From the NCBI GenBank assembly GCA_977006965.1, contig OZ345357.1, positions 806,001-870,000 of the forward strand: DNA of 64,000 nucleotides, written 5' to 3'. Both the position numbers and the translations under genes were made by a program. Every line of letters begins with the position of its first letter. Position 1 is the first letter of the stretch. Below the pieces are notes generated by a model. That model saw only the letters and a program-made list of their open reading frames with translations, was not told the DNA's origin and made no database searches. Shown piece after piece: positions 1-10,246 of the stretch. The DNA comes from Phymatolithon calcareum. Taxonomy: Eukaryota; Rhodophyta; Florideophyceae; Hapalidiales.

Positions 1-1111
1 CAATGAAGTTATTAAGTCCATGTGCGCCTTTCACAAATGTTCCTTCGACCCAAGGCCTGCTCGACGACACAACAAGATTGGTTCAGTTGAGTCCGGCAAC
101 GCGACAATCCGACTCTTCGTACAGCGTTTTGTTAAAGATGAACAGCATCTTCGCAGCGTGCGAGGAATATACAAGTCAGACTATGAGATCCTCTCAAGGG
201 CCACTTTCCTAAGAAATGTTCTACACGGTGGAAAGATTCTTAGTAGCTTTGAGCTCGCCAAAGGATACACTCCATCTCTCTGCGGTCTACCGAAAAGTGC
301 ACTCACCGACAAAATAGTCTCGTCGCACCACGAAAAGGTTGCTCGGAGAGCGCTCCACTTGCTCTTAACAACCAAAAACGTTCGTACAGTTGACCAACAG
401 ATCCTTTCTCCTGGAACTCCGGTTTATTATTTCAGGAAAGAAACCAAGTTCGGAAAGTGGCACCTAGGTTTCATTTTCAAGGCAGAAAAGCACTTCGCTC
501 TCATCTGCAATACCTCCCAGCTTAGAGGTCGCCCTCTTCAAGTGGCCTACGAAGACATTCGTCTGGCTCCATCCTCCTCACTCCTTCACGAGCTCGACGT
601 TCTTGAGCTCGGAGAAATCCCTTTCGTTGGCTCCGTTGAAGACGAAATTCCGGTACCAGAGACGACCGTCCCTAAGTCCAGCCCCTCTAACCCCACTCCT
701 GAAAACAACTCTTCTGTTGCAAAGGAACACGCTCTCTGGTCTATGCACCCTTTTTCCTGCTCTTTTTTCAGTTCGATTCCCTCTCCCCACAAGAAGGTAA
801 ACACGCCATCCATGGATATCTGCAGTTCATCCATCGCCTTCGATCAGGCCAAAGACATTGGGGAAACTCCGGCAACACGTCCTAATGAAATCCCTTGTTC
901 TTTGGAATCCTCCGAGCAAAAGACACTTCAAAGAATGAGAGAAATCATAGGACACTCTCCTGTCTCGGAAACTAAATTGCAGTTCGCCCCGAGATGGATT
1001 CTTGATAACGCAATTGCAAAAGAAAAGAGCAACTACATGGAAAAAGGAGCCTACATCCCTGTAAGCATTCGACACGTTCCTCGGGGATCCAACATAATCA
1101 GCTCCCATTAG
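1..1111 (+). pseudogene. LTR-retrotransposon (copia-type) integrase C-terminal fragment, 5' truncated by window edge
   Basis: The frame is open from the first bases, so the N-terminus lies outside the window. The protein resembles the C-terminal half of a retrotransposon integrase. A VESGNATIR stretch looks like the region around the last catalytic Glu of the DDE integrase core. It is followed by an FELAKGYTPSLCGLP block and an integrase-tail-like block (LSPGTPVYYF, FGKWHLGFI). After a Ser/Pro-rich linker the frame reaches VPRGSNIISSH, which resembles the start of copia reverse transcriptase, and then hits a stop at 1109-1111. No RT core follows, so this is a truncated, dead copy. The same lineage seems to recur, more decayed, at 59-63 kb. 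Family assignment is from motif recognition only. Confidence 0.6.
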
Positions 1112-2184
1112 GCGAAGTCCCGGACCTAGACGTGCAAGCAGCAGTCATACTCGCAGCAAATAGATTAGAATGGAAGAAGCTTAGGCCCTCAAAATGTTGC
1201 TAGCCTCACAAGGGGAATACGCAAAATGAATGAACAATTCTCCCGGTAAATTTTTCCTCACAATCCGCGATAAAAGGGGCCTTCTGTTACGAATTCAGCG
1301 ATAGAGAGTGATACCTGCGCAAATACTATCTTCGTAATAATAATGCAAAATACTAGATAGTGGAGGGCACTGGGCAAGTCATTCGTGTTCCAAGAAAATT
1401 TCATGTATCTCCAGCCGCTTGATAAATGTGGCGCCTGCAGACAAATTATCAGTAATCACAGGGAGTGGTATGCCTCGTTTCGTGTCCTTCTTCTCGGCAT
1501 ATCGTAAAGTTAGTGTGTGTATACATGGAACATGCGTCGAAAGGGAAAGAAAAAGTCCACAAGGTGAGAGGTAGAGACTCGACTTCCTATGATAGTATTT
1601 GGCGGAGGGACGCGCAAGCAGAGGGTTAATTTACAGTAGTAGGTGGATGAGACATTGTGATCGATGCGGAAAACGGACGTGGAAACGGGAGCAGGTTATG
1701 GGAAGAGACAGGTAGGTGATAATTGAGACTAGGAGTGACGGAGTGGTGAAAGAAGAGTCGGGATCACAGTGTCACAAAAGGCGTGCAGTCGGAGCCAACA
1801 CAAGTGGGCGGCAGAAAAGCGTGAAAGAAAATGATCAGTTCCCACGCACAAAACCGTATTGGATGGAAAAAGCGAATGTCGGATATATGTCATGGTGAAC
1901 AGATGTGTAGAGTGCATTGTGTAAGGCCGTTGCATGTGCTCGGGTAAGTCATATAAACCACGCGCGCAGTCATGAACGAGTATCGTCGCGGGAAGAGAGA
2001 AGAGGCAAGCGATCCAAAGCGTTAGCACAAACGAGGGAAGGTAAACGAACAAATAGATTTCGCCAACGTAGTCAAAGAGATGCTATGAGATGTGAGCTGT
2101 GAGGGTATGCGTTATCGGCACGCGATGTTAGCGCATGCATCGCGCTCAGGCATACACTGCAAATCTGCTGCAGTAGCGCTAGTG
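1112..2184. other. Gene-poor interval, possible diverged repeat
   Basis: I see no convincing gene here. A purine-rich stretch (about 1560-1900) encodes a short open frame with ESGSQCHKR and NDQFPRTK. It resembles a stretch at 28960-29140 (ESGNRHRKR, NDRFSQTK), suggesting two old copies of one dispersed element. Confidence 0.35.
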
Positions 2185-2220
2185 CTAGTGTCTATGTGCC
2201 GAACGTCCTCAATTGAGGAC
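2185..2220 (+). repeat. Left terminal inverted repeat with palindromic subterminal motif
   Basis: This is the 17-bp TIR (2185-2201) followed after 3 bp by the 16-bp palindrome GTCCTCAATTGAGGAC (2205-2220). The palindrome is a likely transposase-binding motif because it recurs twice at the other end; that role is inferred. Confidence 0.75.
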
Positions 2221-2395
2221 CGATTTAAAAGCCCAAAAAAGTTTGTAAAAAGAATGCGAAACAGTTTGTTGGCGCCAGATTCGGAAAGGCGGACTCATGT
2301 TCTGGGTGAGCAGTACCCCAACTAATACCTTATAAGCGTTTCGTTCTTCGCTAACAACGAATATGTGATGCTCAAGCAGAAAAACAGTACCTGCC

Positions 2396-4663
2396 ATGCC
2401 TCAAGAAAAAGACCCGCGCCGACTGGTCGGTGCGTGGGTACACACAAAAGCGACGTCGGTAACCAGTCTTGCGGAATGTTCCAGACTTTATGGAGCATTT
2501 TCCAAGTCGAAAAAAGTGAACGGCACGGTTCAGGAGGTAATTGCGGAGAAAATCAACGGTCGGGCAAGCACATCACTGCGCGTGGAATGGGTCCTATCTG
2601 AGCAACCGGTGGAGAAGACTAAGATGAAGACAGTCAAGATTATTAACGTCAAGGCAGGAAAGGCTGATGAAGGTGCCCCTTCCTCTCGCCTTCTTGTATC
2701 GAGCCCCAGCAGGCAAAACAAAGTACCACCAACTTTGGCTTACAGTACTCGTGTGCGCCATTCTTCTTCAACGAACGACAACTTCTCCGCCCCACAAGCA
2801 ACCACAAGTTCACAAACGGGAAACAAGAACATTCATCCAACCTACAGAAGTTCTGAGCGCCCTCTCGCGGGCTCTCTAGCTTACGCGCTGCAAGGTTCCT
2901 GGGACCAAGCATCGCAAGAAGAGCTTGATGTCATTACACCAGACCGTGAGCCGAGTACTTTTGCCCATGGAGTGCCATGGTTCAAGCGCCAAGTTCTGTG
3001 TCCAATTGGGGGAAGGATTCCGCGTCAGTTCTGGAGAGTTCGCACTCTACAAGGAGATTTTCTATCCGAAAACGGTGGTATTGGGTTCCAAACACCGTAC
3101 GATTGCTTTATGAATATGTTTCCCCAAGTGCACCTGCGCAAAATTGTATCTTGGACGTCTGCTAAGCTGAAAAGAATCGGAAGAAGGGAGACCACGGTGA
3201 CAGAGCTTCTTAAGTTTTTCGGAATACTCATTCTCATGACGAGGTTTGAGTTCGGCGCAAAGAGAGATTTATGGAAGTCCACGAGGCCGAACAAGTATAT
3301 ACCCGCTCCATCATTTTCAAACACCGGGATGAGTAGGGACAGGTTCGACGACTACCTTCGGTGTATTACATTCAGCGTTCAACCAAGTGCAATAGGCCCT
3401 ATGTCGTCAGCACAGTACCGTTGGACGCTCGTCCAGGATTTCGTGGATGCCATTAACGATCACAGGAAGCGCAATGTCACTCCGTCAGACCTGATTTCCG
3501 TTGACGAGTCGATATCTCGCTGGTATGGAAACGGAGGCCATTGGATCGAAATCGGCCTGCCTCAATACATCGCCATCGACCGTAAACCGGAAAACGGTTG
3601 CGAGATACAGAACTCCGCGTGTGGAAGAAGCGGGATCATGCTGCATCTTGAGTTGGTGACCACTGCAGAGGACGAGAAGAAAAAAGATTTCGAAAATGAA
3701 ACTGCCCATGGTACAGCAGTTCTGCGTCGTCTTGTGGCAGCATACTCTGGTACAAGGCGCATCGTCTGCGCGGATTCATACTTTGCAAGTGTTGAATCTG
3801 CCGAAATGCTTCTCCGATTGGGGCTCAAGTACATAGGAGTCATCAAAACCGCAACCAAGAAGTATCCATTGGAATATCTCTCGCAAATAGAGCTTTCCGA
3901 AAGGGGTCAGTGTATTTCTATGGTTCGAAAATCTCTGGCTGGTGACCCGTCGATGATGGCGGCTCTATGGGTTGACCGAGATCGTCGTTATTTCATTTCA
4001 ACTACCTCTACCACCATGGAAGGAAAACCGTACAATCGCGTGCGCTGGCGTCAGCTTGACAATGGACCTGCTCGAGTTGAGCTTTCCGTACCACAGCCTG
4101 AAGTATGTGAGACATACTATTCCGCGTGTGCTCAAATCGACAAACACAATCGATGCCGCCAAGAAAGTTTGAATATGGAGAAGAAAGTACGCACTCAATA
4201 CTGGTCCTTTCGCGTGAACACATCTCTCCTATCAATTTGCGTAGTTGATAGCTTGCTTCTGTTTTCCGGTGCGCATCCAGAGTCTCAGGACCACATCACG
4301 CAGCGAAGATATTATGAAGTTCTCGCCGAACAACTCATCGACAACACATTTGACGCGCGCAATACTCGTCGACGTTCAGTTACGCCAGAGCGTACATTTG
4401 CTTCCGGAAGCGGCGTTGGAACCCATTTAACTCCCACAAGAAAGAAAAGGAAGGCTTTTAATGGCATGATGACTACTTTTGCTGCACAAAACCGCTGCAG
4501 AATCTGCAAAGTAAGGAAGACGACCCTCGTGTGCTCATCATGTAATAGGGTTGATGGCGCTGCAATCTACATATGTGGCACTTCAAGCGGAAGAAGCTGT
4601 TTTGCCAAGCACGTTGAAGCCATCCATGAGCTTGACGCTTTTGACGAGCCTGATAGTGAGTAG
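2396..4663 (+). CDS. piggyBac-type transposase (DDE_Tnp_1_7), 755 aa
   Basis: This is a cut-and-paste DNA transposase acting on the terminal repeats that flank it. The start is the ATG at 2396 (MPQEKDPRR). The N-terminal ~220 residues are low-complexity and basic. The DDE_Tnp_1_7 region begins near residue 225 (YDCFMNMFP). The three catalytic Asp candidates are D370 in ISVDESISRWYG, D460 in VCADSYFASV and D582 in AQIDKHNRC, the arrangement expected for the family. Residues ~699-745 form a Cys/His-rich C-terminal finger (RCRIC, CSSC, ICGT, SCFAKHVEAIH), also typical. The reading frame has no stop or frameshift, so the copy may be functional. The stop codon lies 31 bp before the first right-hand palindrome. 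Confidence 0.9.
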   Translation: MPQEKDPRRLVGAWVHTKATSVTSLAECSRLYGAFSKSKKVNGTVQEVIAEKINGRASTSLRVEWVLSEQPVEKTKMKTVKIINVKAGKADEGAPSSRLLVSSPSRQNKVPPTLAYSTRVRHSSSTNDNFSAPQATTSSQTGNKNIHPTYRSSERPLAGSLAYALQGSWDQASQEELDVITPDREPSTFAHGVPWFKRQVLCPIGGRIPRQFWRVRTLQGDFLSENGGIGFQTPYDCFMNMFPQVHLRKIVSWTSAKLKRIGRRETTVTELLKFFGILILMTRFEFGAKRDLWKSTRPNKYIPAPSFSNTGMSRDRFDDYLRCITFSVQPSAIGPMSSAQYRWTLVQDFVDAINDHRKRNVTPSDLISVDESISRWYGNGGHWIEIGLPQYIAIDRKPENGCEIQNSACGRSGIMLHLELVTTAEDEKKKDFENETAHGTAVLRRLVAAYSGTRRIVCADSYFASVESAEMLLRLGLKYIGVIKTATKKYPLEYLSQIELSERGQCISMVRKSLAGDPSMMAALWVDRDRRYFISTTSTTMEGKPYNRVRWRQLDNGPARVELSVPQPEVCETYYSACAQIDKHNRCRQESLNMEKKVRTQYWSFRVNTSLLSICVVDSLLLFSGAHPESQDHITQRRYYEVLAEQLIDNTFDARNTRRRSVTPERTFASGSGVGTHLTPTRKKRKAFNGMMTTFAAQNRCRICKVRKTTLVCSSCNRVDGAAIYICGTSSGRSCFAKHVEAIHELDAFDEPDSE

Positions 4664-4694
4664 CTTTTGTTTCCAAAAAATTAAATGATTCTCA

Positions 4695-4756
4695 GTCCTC
4701 AATTGAGGAAATATTGGTCCTCAATTGAGGAAAAAATCCCGGCACATAGACACTAG
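4695..4756 (-). repeat. Right terminal inverted repeat with two palindromic motifs
   Basis: Two copies of the CCTCAATTGAGG palindrome (4695-4710 and 4717-4732) precede the inverted 17-bp end (4740-4756). The outer palindrome is separated from the TIR by 7 bp here, against 3 bp on the left, so the ends are asymmetric. Confidence 0.75.
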
Positions 4757-6796
4757 AGGGGGGGAATCTCAAAAGGGATGCAAATGCCGTGTACTCCGTG
4801 TCTTGAACACTGAACACGCAAGATCTCGCGTCCGTGGCTTACAGTTCGAACACACGTCTCTCGACTCTCGATCCTACAGTCCTTTACTCGCTCTACTTTT
4901 ATTAGTAAACTCTCTCCGTAGTAAAGGGTGGGGAGATTGGCATTAGGACGCTTTCCTTCCGTCATATGATACCAATCTAGGCCTTATGCCATCTGTTTCG
5001 GGTATCGTATACTGCGTAAGCAAGACAGTAATACCGGGCGGTAAATGGATTGACAAGTGCGACGTCGTCAAATAAATGCAAACGGACGCATACTGTACTG
5101 TAGCCTTTGCGTGCGGAATTATGGTACAGTAGCCGGACTGTCGTCGTGAGGACGGTGAGAACTCCCCTAGCGTAAACTTACTCAACCATGATCGTCAAGT
5201 ACTGTACAGTATGCTAAAGTTTACTGTAGCGACTGCACGCGCACGTGGAGCAACCGCCAGAGTGGCGTTGGGAGTAGCAGAAGGTACAGTTCGTGCGCAA
5301 TTGCTTCCATAATTGGGAGCAACGGAGCTTGCGGACGTGCAGATTGCAATGGTGGCCGGAAATGCATGATATCTTTACAGTTCTTCATTGTCGCCGAGGC
5401 AGAAACCGCAGCGTAGATTGATGATTTACGCTCGCTCACATGCGCGGGAGATCTGTACGTCGGATCATAAGTGCAGGATCCCCTGATATACAGTATGATA
5501 TGGATCACTTCTCGAACGCAAAATTGTGGGATGAGCTGGCCTTTGTCGGCGAACAGTGGTGATTGGTGCGGTGTGATTCAGATAGATTCCACTCACAGTT
5601 ATGCGCGAATGGACGCAGTTCGCCACAAATTATTAAGAAACGGCTGAATTGGGGATTTGTACCAACTGCGTCGAAACTACACCGCAGCAACTACTGAAAC
5701 GGTGCTCTCGGAGTTACCGATCACTGTCCCCTGCGTAACAGATTTGTCGCGTGGCGAATGGCGTGGCTGGCGGCCTCGTCGGCGGGGCAATATCTGCGGC
5801 CCGCTAGTTCGTGCGGTTGCAATTGCGGGCCGAAGCGAGTGTAACATTATAGCAGGGGAAACTCGGGTCCAACGCCAACAAAATGGTCCTGTTTTCCGCT
5901 TACTGTACGGTCGATCCGCCTGTACACGCTCATGGCACCCGGGCAAGCAACCTGGTGACGCAAGTCGCGTGAAAGGCATGTTGGAAACTCGGAAATTCTC
6001 TGCAAAGCTTTCAGGATACTTCACAGGCAATGAAGGGCCGGAAAGAAAATTAGTGGTGAGATGCGCCTCTAATTTCTGATTCCACATCCTGGCTGGCCCT
6101 TATTGTCAAACATTTTGGCCCCAGAATGTGGAACACGACGACAGCCAGCTGCGCAGAAGGCATGTGATGGTGGCATACGCTCCGCGGCAGTTGACTTATT
6201 TTCGATTTTCTGCTTCCGCAAATGGGAAGCGACGAGTGCGCGAGGTCTGACCCAACTAAAATCCTCGTCAACCAACCGCTGTCCTTCGCATCTGCAGCCC
6301 TCAGGACAGAGTGACAGGTCGGAGTAGCGTAAGGACGGCTCGCGACGGACTTGCGACTGACTGTACGAACGATGCCTTCTGTCGTTACGACAGCGAGTTA
6401 GAGCTTAGGCGGATTTCCGGATATTGGTTTCACATGGATGGCGAGGCAGAGGAACGGGAGAGAGGTCGTCTATTCAATTCAGACAGCGGATAGGTTTAGT
6501 GTAGCAAAAAGTTGAAAGCAATTGACAAAAGATGGACGTCACTAACCATAAATTAGTTTCTAAAAAGGCGGACAATCTAGTGCCCTTGTCGGAAAAAGGG
6601 GCAAGAATAATGTACAGAAGAACAGGCTTCAGGTAGGAAAAACGGTAAACGTTCACTTGCTTCGCGGGTGGTATACAAACCGATCGAAAACTTGCGCTTC
6701 AAACACCACAGGACACAGCCGCAATCATCTCAACCATACTCTCAGCATATCGTACCGACCAGCGACCGAACGAACGCTCGAGCACCCGTGATCACA
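4757..6796. other. Gene-poor interval with scattered TACAGTA motifs
   Basis: There is no recognisable gene in these 2 kb. TACAGTA/TACTGTA motifs recur around 5000-5230. Two opposed, fully overlapping ORFs of 136-140 codons (5657-6087) have no recognisable domain and are probably chance openings in a locally GC-rich stretch. Confidence 0.5.
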
Positions 6797-7588
6797 TCAA
6801 GCGCACTCAGCGCTCCGTCGCGGTCCAGCCGGTGAAGCTGGAGGTATATGATGCATAAGTGGCGGCTGCGTCCCTCTCGCCGCGCGCACCGCACGCGGCG
6901 TTGAAGTTCCAGTTTTCGACGACGACAAAGTATCAGACGAACGTGACTCTGCCCTCCGTGCCCGTCTCGCATATCGTTTTCGCAGCAATCTAGATTCCTC
7001 AGATTCCGACAAGGGACGACAATAATTACTCGGGAAAAACCCAGCAAGTCCTGACCTACTCCTTCCAGTCCACCATCCGCTTGCATGTGTCGACAGCACC
7101 TCGACAACATCGCCCTGTCGCAGGTCGAGTTCGTTAGCCGCCGCCGCAGAGAAGGGGAACAACGCCACCACTCGCCGAACCGTCGTTGTCTCCCCACCGG
7201 AAACGCTCGCACCCGACGCGCTACCTGTCGTCATCACCGATTGTGACACGGGCAACGAGACAAGAGAACCGGATGCCCGGTCCTCCTCCTCGCTTTCCAC
7301 CGTCACAGCGGAGCCCGAAGAGTGTCTTGTAGAAAGTTCCGGCTTGTCCTCCCGTAGCGGCGCGTATTGCGGCGCGGTGAGCGCGGCAAGAGCTGCCGAT
7401 AGCGCTTCATGTACGGCGTTGTGCAGATGTCTCTCATCGGCTTCGAGCGCGGCGTGAACGGCCGACGCCGCGCCGGCGAGAGCGCGTAAAGTTTGAGAAT
7501 TCTTAGCGCCATTCGAGGCGCGCGTATCCGTTGCGGCGGCCGCTGCCGCCCACGCCGCGGCAAGAGAGGGCGGGGTCGGTGGCAGCAT
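6797..7588 (-). CDS. SH3-domain protein, 263 aa
   Basis: The open frame extends to a TTG at 7609, but the first ATG is at 7588 (MLPPTPPSLA), which I take as the start. Residues ~10-80 are Ala-rich and probably helical (repeated ALxALxAA). A Ser/Glu-rich linker follows. One SH3 domain lies at ~138-193, with the diagnostic ALFPF (for ALYDY), ELDLRQGD, the SGWWTG Trp pair and GFFPSNY. The basic, Ser-rich tail has no domain I recognise. SH3 domains bind proline-rich peptides, typically at actin or membrane-trafficking complexes. The partner here cannot be told from sequence. The gene is transcribed away from the PsuG-PfkB gene, with 641 bp between the starts. Confidence 0.75.
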   Translation of the reverse strand: MLPPTPPSLAAAWAAAAAATDTRASNGAKNSQTLRALAGAASAVHAALEADERHLHNAVHEALSAALAALTAPQYAPLREDKPELSTRHSSGSAVTVESEEEDRASGSLVSLPVSQSVMTTGSASGASVSGGETTTVRRVVALFPFSAAAANELDLRQGDVVEVLSTHASGWWTGRSRSGLAGFFPSNYCRPLSESEESRLLRKRYARRARRAESRSSDTLSSSKTGTSTPRAVRAARGTQPPLMHHIPPASPAGPRRSAECA

Positions 7589-8229
7589 GTTTGCAATTTC
7601 GGTTGACAAAGGGTGTACTCGGAGAGCGGTGGGGGGAAGTTAGGTCGCTTGTTCGCCGCGTTGGGCATGCAGTGTGATATGCAACAAGTTGAACGATTAC
7701 CGTCCACAAGGTGACGCGTCACTCTTTAGGCCGCCAGCGTGCGGAGCGCGTGCGGCTTTTCCGTGCCACGCAGGCAAATAATTTTAACGGCGCATACGGC
7801 CAATCATATACGTTCGCAAACACCCGATTGGACCCATTGCGTCCGTGGACCGTTCATCATTGCGTGGCCGTTGACAGTTTGGGACCAAGTGAGCAGAGCT
7901 CACCAGTTTGTCCCATAATATGCACTTGAGCACCATATCCTTTCACTGGCACCGTTTATGATAGACCTGTAAATAGATCCATATCTCATCGCTTCCTTCC
8001 CTTGTCGCGACAAGTGTAGTGTGATAATTTGCGTCTTGACTATAATATCACTTACAGTTGCTTCCTGTAATGATTCGCGATCTCCTACACTGTAAGGAGC
8101 CGATGCCATGTTCTGCGTGGCAGGAGCAATCATGCGATGCAACGCACTGACGGCCTTTCTCACAGTACCCGCCTCCAATGAGAACAACATTGCATTCGCT
8201 CGCGCACCCAACCCCCTCGCTGTCCCGCG
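7589..8229. promoter_or_regulatory. Divergent intergenic interval between SH3 gene and PsuG-PfkB gene
   Basis: This is a 641-bp non-coding interval between two oppositely transcribed genes, so it should hold both promoters. I see no unambiguous TATA box or repeated operator. Confidence 0.4.
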
Positions 8230-10246
8230 ATGTCTCTCCAAAATGGCGCCCCGCTTGTCCACATAGGTTCCTCAATATCCCTGAGCCCGTCGGTGCGCAC
8301 TGCCCTCGCGCGCGGCTCTGCGGTTGTTGCGCTGGAGTCCACCATAATTGCGCATGGGCTCCCGTATCCGTCCAATCTATCTTGCGCACGTGCACTGGAG
8401 GCCGCCGTAATAGCTGTCGGAGCTGTCCCAGCGACAATAGCTGTTCTCGATGGTTGCATGCAAGTCGGTCTCTCTGCCTCGCAACTGCGTCGCATAGCCG
8501 ATCCGTCTATCCCAGTGCTCAAACTGGGATTGCGTGATCTAGGCCGCGCCATCGCACTTCGCCTCACCGGTGCGACAACAGTGTCTGCCACTGCACACAT
8601 CGCCTCACTCGCGAGTATTCGCGTCTTCGCGACAGGTGGTATTGGCGGTGTGCATCGCGGTCCGCTCGATGTATCGCAGGACATTCTTACACTTGCCACT
8701 CGTCCAGTCCTTGTCGTCTCTGCGGGTGTCAAGTCCGTGCTGAACGTTCGTGCGACCCTCGAGCTTCTCGAGGCTGCAGCTGTGCCCGTGCTCGTGTGGC
8801 ATGCTGAGCAATTTCCCCTGTTTTACACCCGTGAATCTAAGTTTCCGGCGCCGGCGGTCGTGCGTGGTGCGCGGGAGGCTGCACAAGTCTTTCAAATGGG
8901 AATCGCAAATAGGACTGGCGGCGGAATGTTACTGGCTGTGCCCGTGCCCGTGGAACAGGCAGCGCAGACAGGGAAGGTCGAAAGCGCCGTGACCCAGGCG
9001 CTGGAAGAGTGCAAGGCGCGCGAAGTTGCGGGGAAAGATGTGACACCGTTTCTGCTCCGTCGCGTGGCGGAGATTTCAGACGGGGAGAGTCTACGAGCGA
9101 ATGTCGCGCTTGCTGTCCATAACGCCACGGTGGCAGCTCAAGTCGCTGTGCAGCTCTCGATACTGGATAGGAAGGAGGGCAGTGAGAGGGAGAGGCGGAA
9201 CAGACGCGTAGACGTCGTCGTCGCTGGTGTAGCCGCGATTGATGTCGTCGCCAAACCAGATAAGGTACTCGTCAATGGATCGTCTTGCCCGGGACGGGTC
9301 ACGCGATCGCTGGGAGGCGTGGCATGCAATGTGGCGAGAGCAGTTGCAAACGCAGGGGTGAATGTCGGCATCGTTGCTGCGGTTGGGAACGACGAGAATG
9401 GACAAAGCGTTCGAGAAATGCTGAGAACTTGTGGTGTGAATGCTGACGGTGTTGTCAGTGTGAGTGGACATCGGACGCCGACATATTGTGCCGTCCATGA
9501 CGAAAGCGGTGATTTAAAGGTGCGTTCGATAAGACCCTTTCTACCAAGCGTGTCCTGAATTGAATTTTGCAGAAACCAAGTACTTCCTGGGTGCTGTAAT
9601 GTGAGAAGAAGGTTCTGACTGACTCGTGCGCGATCAGGCGGCAGTGGCCGATATGGACGCAGTGGGTGACGACGAGGAACTCATAAGCAAAGCTCGAAAT
9701 ATGCTCACGTCGAAAAGCTGTGGGACAACGAAGGTGCTTGCCGTGGATGGAAATCTCAATGCAAAGACGTTGAGAGCACTCTGTGAGAGTGCAAAAAACT
9801 TGGGAGCTTTGACGTGGTTCGAACCGACGTCCGTGCCGAAGGCGGTACGGATCGTGCACGGCGGGGCTCTGCGGTTCGTCGACGTTATGTCGCCCAATCT
9901 GCTGGAGTTGCAAGCGCTGGGCGATGCATGTGGCGGCGAGAAAAGCGAGAAGGATTGCGCTCGAAAGTTGCTTGACTTGGGCGTTGGCGCGGTGGTCGTA
10001 ACCAGGGGGAAGCTTGGGGCCGCTTTGTACTTGACGGGACGATATGCATTTGAGGTGCAGGCAGAGGAGATTACGGTGCGAAATACATCGGGTGCGGGTG
10101 ATGCGCTTGCGGGGACAATGATTGCGCACGTTGCTCGGTTCGGGAAGACGGAGAATTCGCTGCGAGATGCGATGCGAGCGGGAATGCGGGCGGCAGCAGT
10201 TGTATGTGCACGTGATGGAAGTGCGGAGAGACGATCTCGGCTTTGA
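8230..10246 (+). CDS. Bifunctional pseudouridine-5'-phosphate glycosidase / PfkB-family kinase, 632 aa, two exons
   Basis: Residues ~5-300 are a PsuG (IndA-like) pseudouridine-5'-phosphate glycosidase, with ALESTIIAHG near the start, TGGIGGVHRG, VVSAGVKSVLN and the NRTGGGMLLAVP block. From ~315 a PfkB carbohydrate kinase follows, with SLGGVACNVARA, GNDENG and the C-terminal ATP/substrate signature NTSGAGDALAGT. The kinase makes pseudouridine 5'-phosphate and the glycosidase splits it into uracil and ribose 5-phosphate. Together they degrade pseudouridine from RNA turnover. Exon 1 is 8230-9519 and exon 2 is 9638-10246. The 118-nt GT-AG intron (9520-9637) is phase 0 on both sides and joins GDLK to AAVADMD, restoring a conserved PfkB stretch. 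Both domains look complete. Bacteria and plants usually keep the two enzymes separate; fusions are known in other eukaryotes. Confidence 0.9.

Larger units (their letters stand above)
2185..4756 (+). mobile_element. piggyBac-family transposon, apparently complete
   Basis: The element is bounded by a 17-bp terminal inverted repeat, CTAGTGTCTATGTGCCG at 2185-2201 and its reverse complement at 4740-4756. The outermost four bases, CTAG, are palindromic and occur at both ends. They could be a target-site duplication, leaving a 13-bp TIR starting TGTCTATG. Just inside the left end is a 16-bp perfect palindrome, GTCCTCAATTGAGGAC (2205-2220). Near-identical copies lie at 4695-4710 and 4717-4732 on the right. 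No TTAA, the classical piggyBac target, flanks the repeats. A single intact transposase gene fills the interior. Confidence 0.8.

Noticed and set aside
2225-4684. TTAA tetramers at 2225-2228 and 4681-4684 as piggyBac target sites
   Set aside because: They lie inside the inverted repeats and the sequences next to them do not match in inverted orientation.
5657-6087. Opposed 140- and 136-codon ORFs
   Set aside because: They cover the same bases on both strands with no recognisable motif; at most one could be real and neither is supported.
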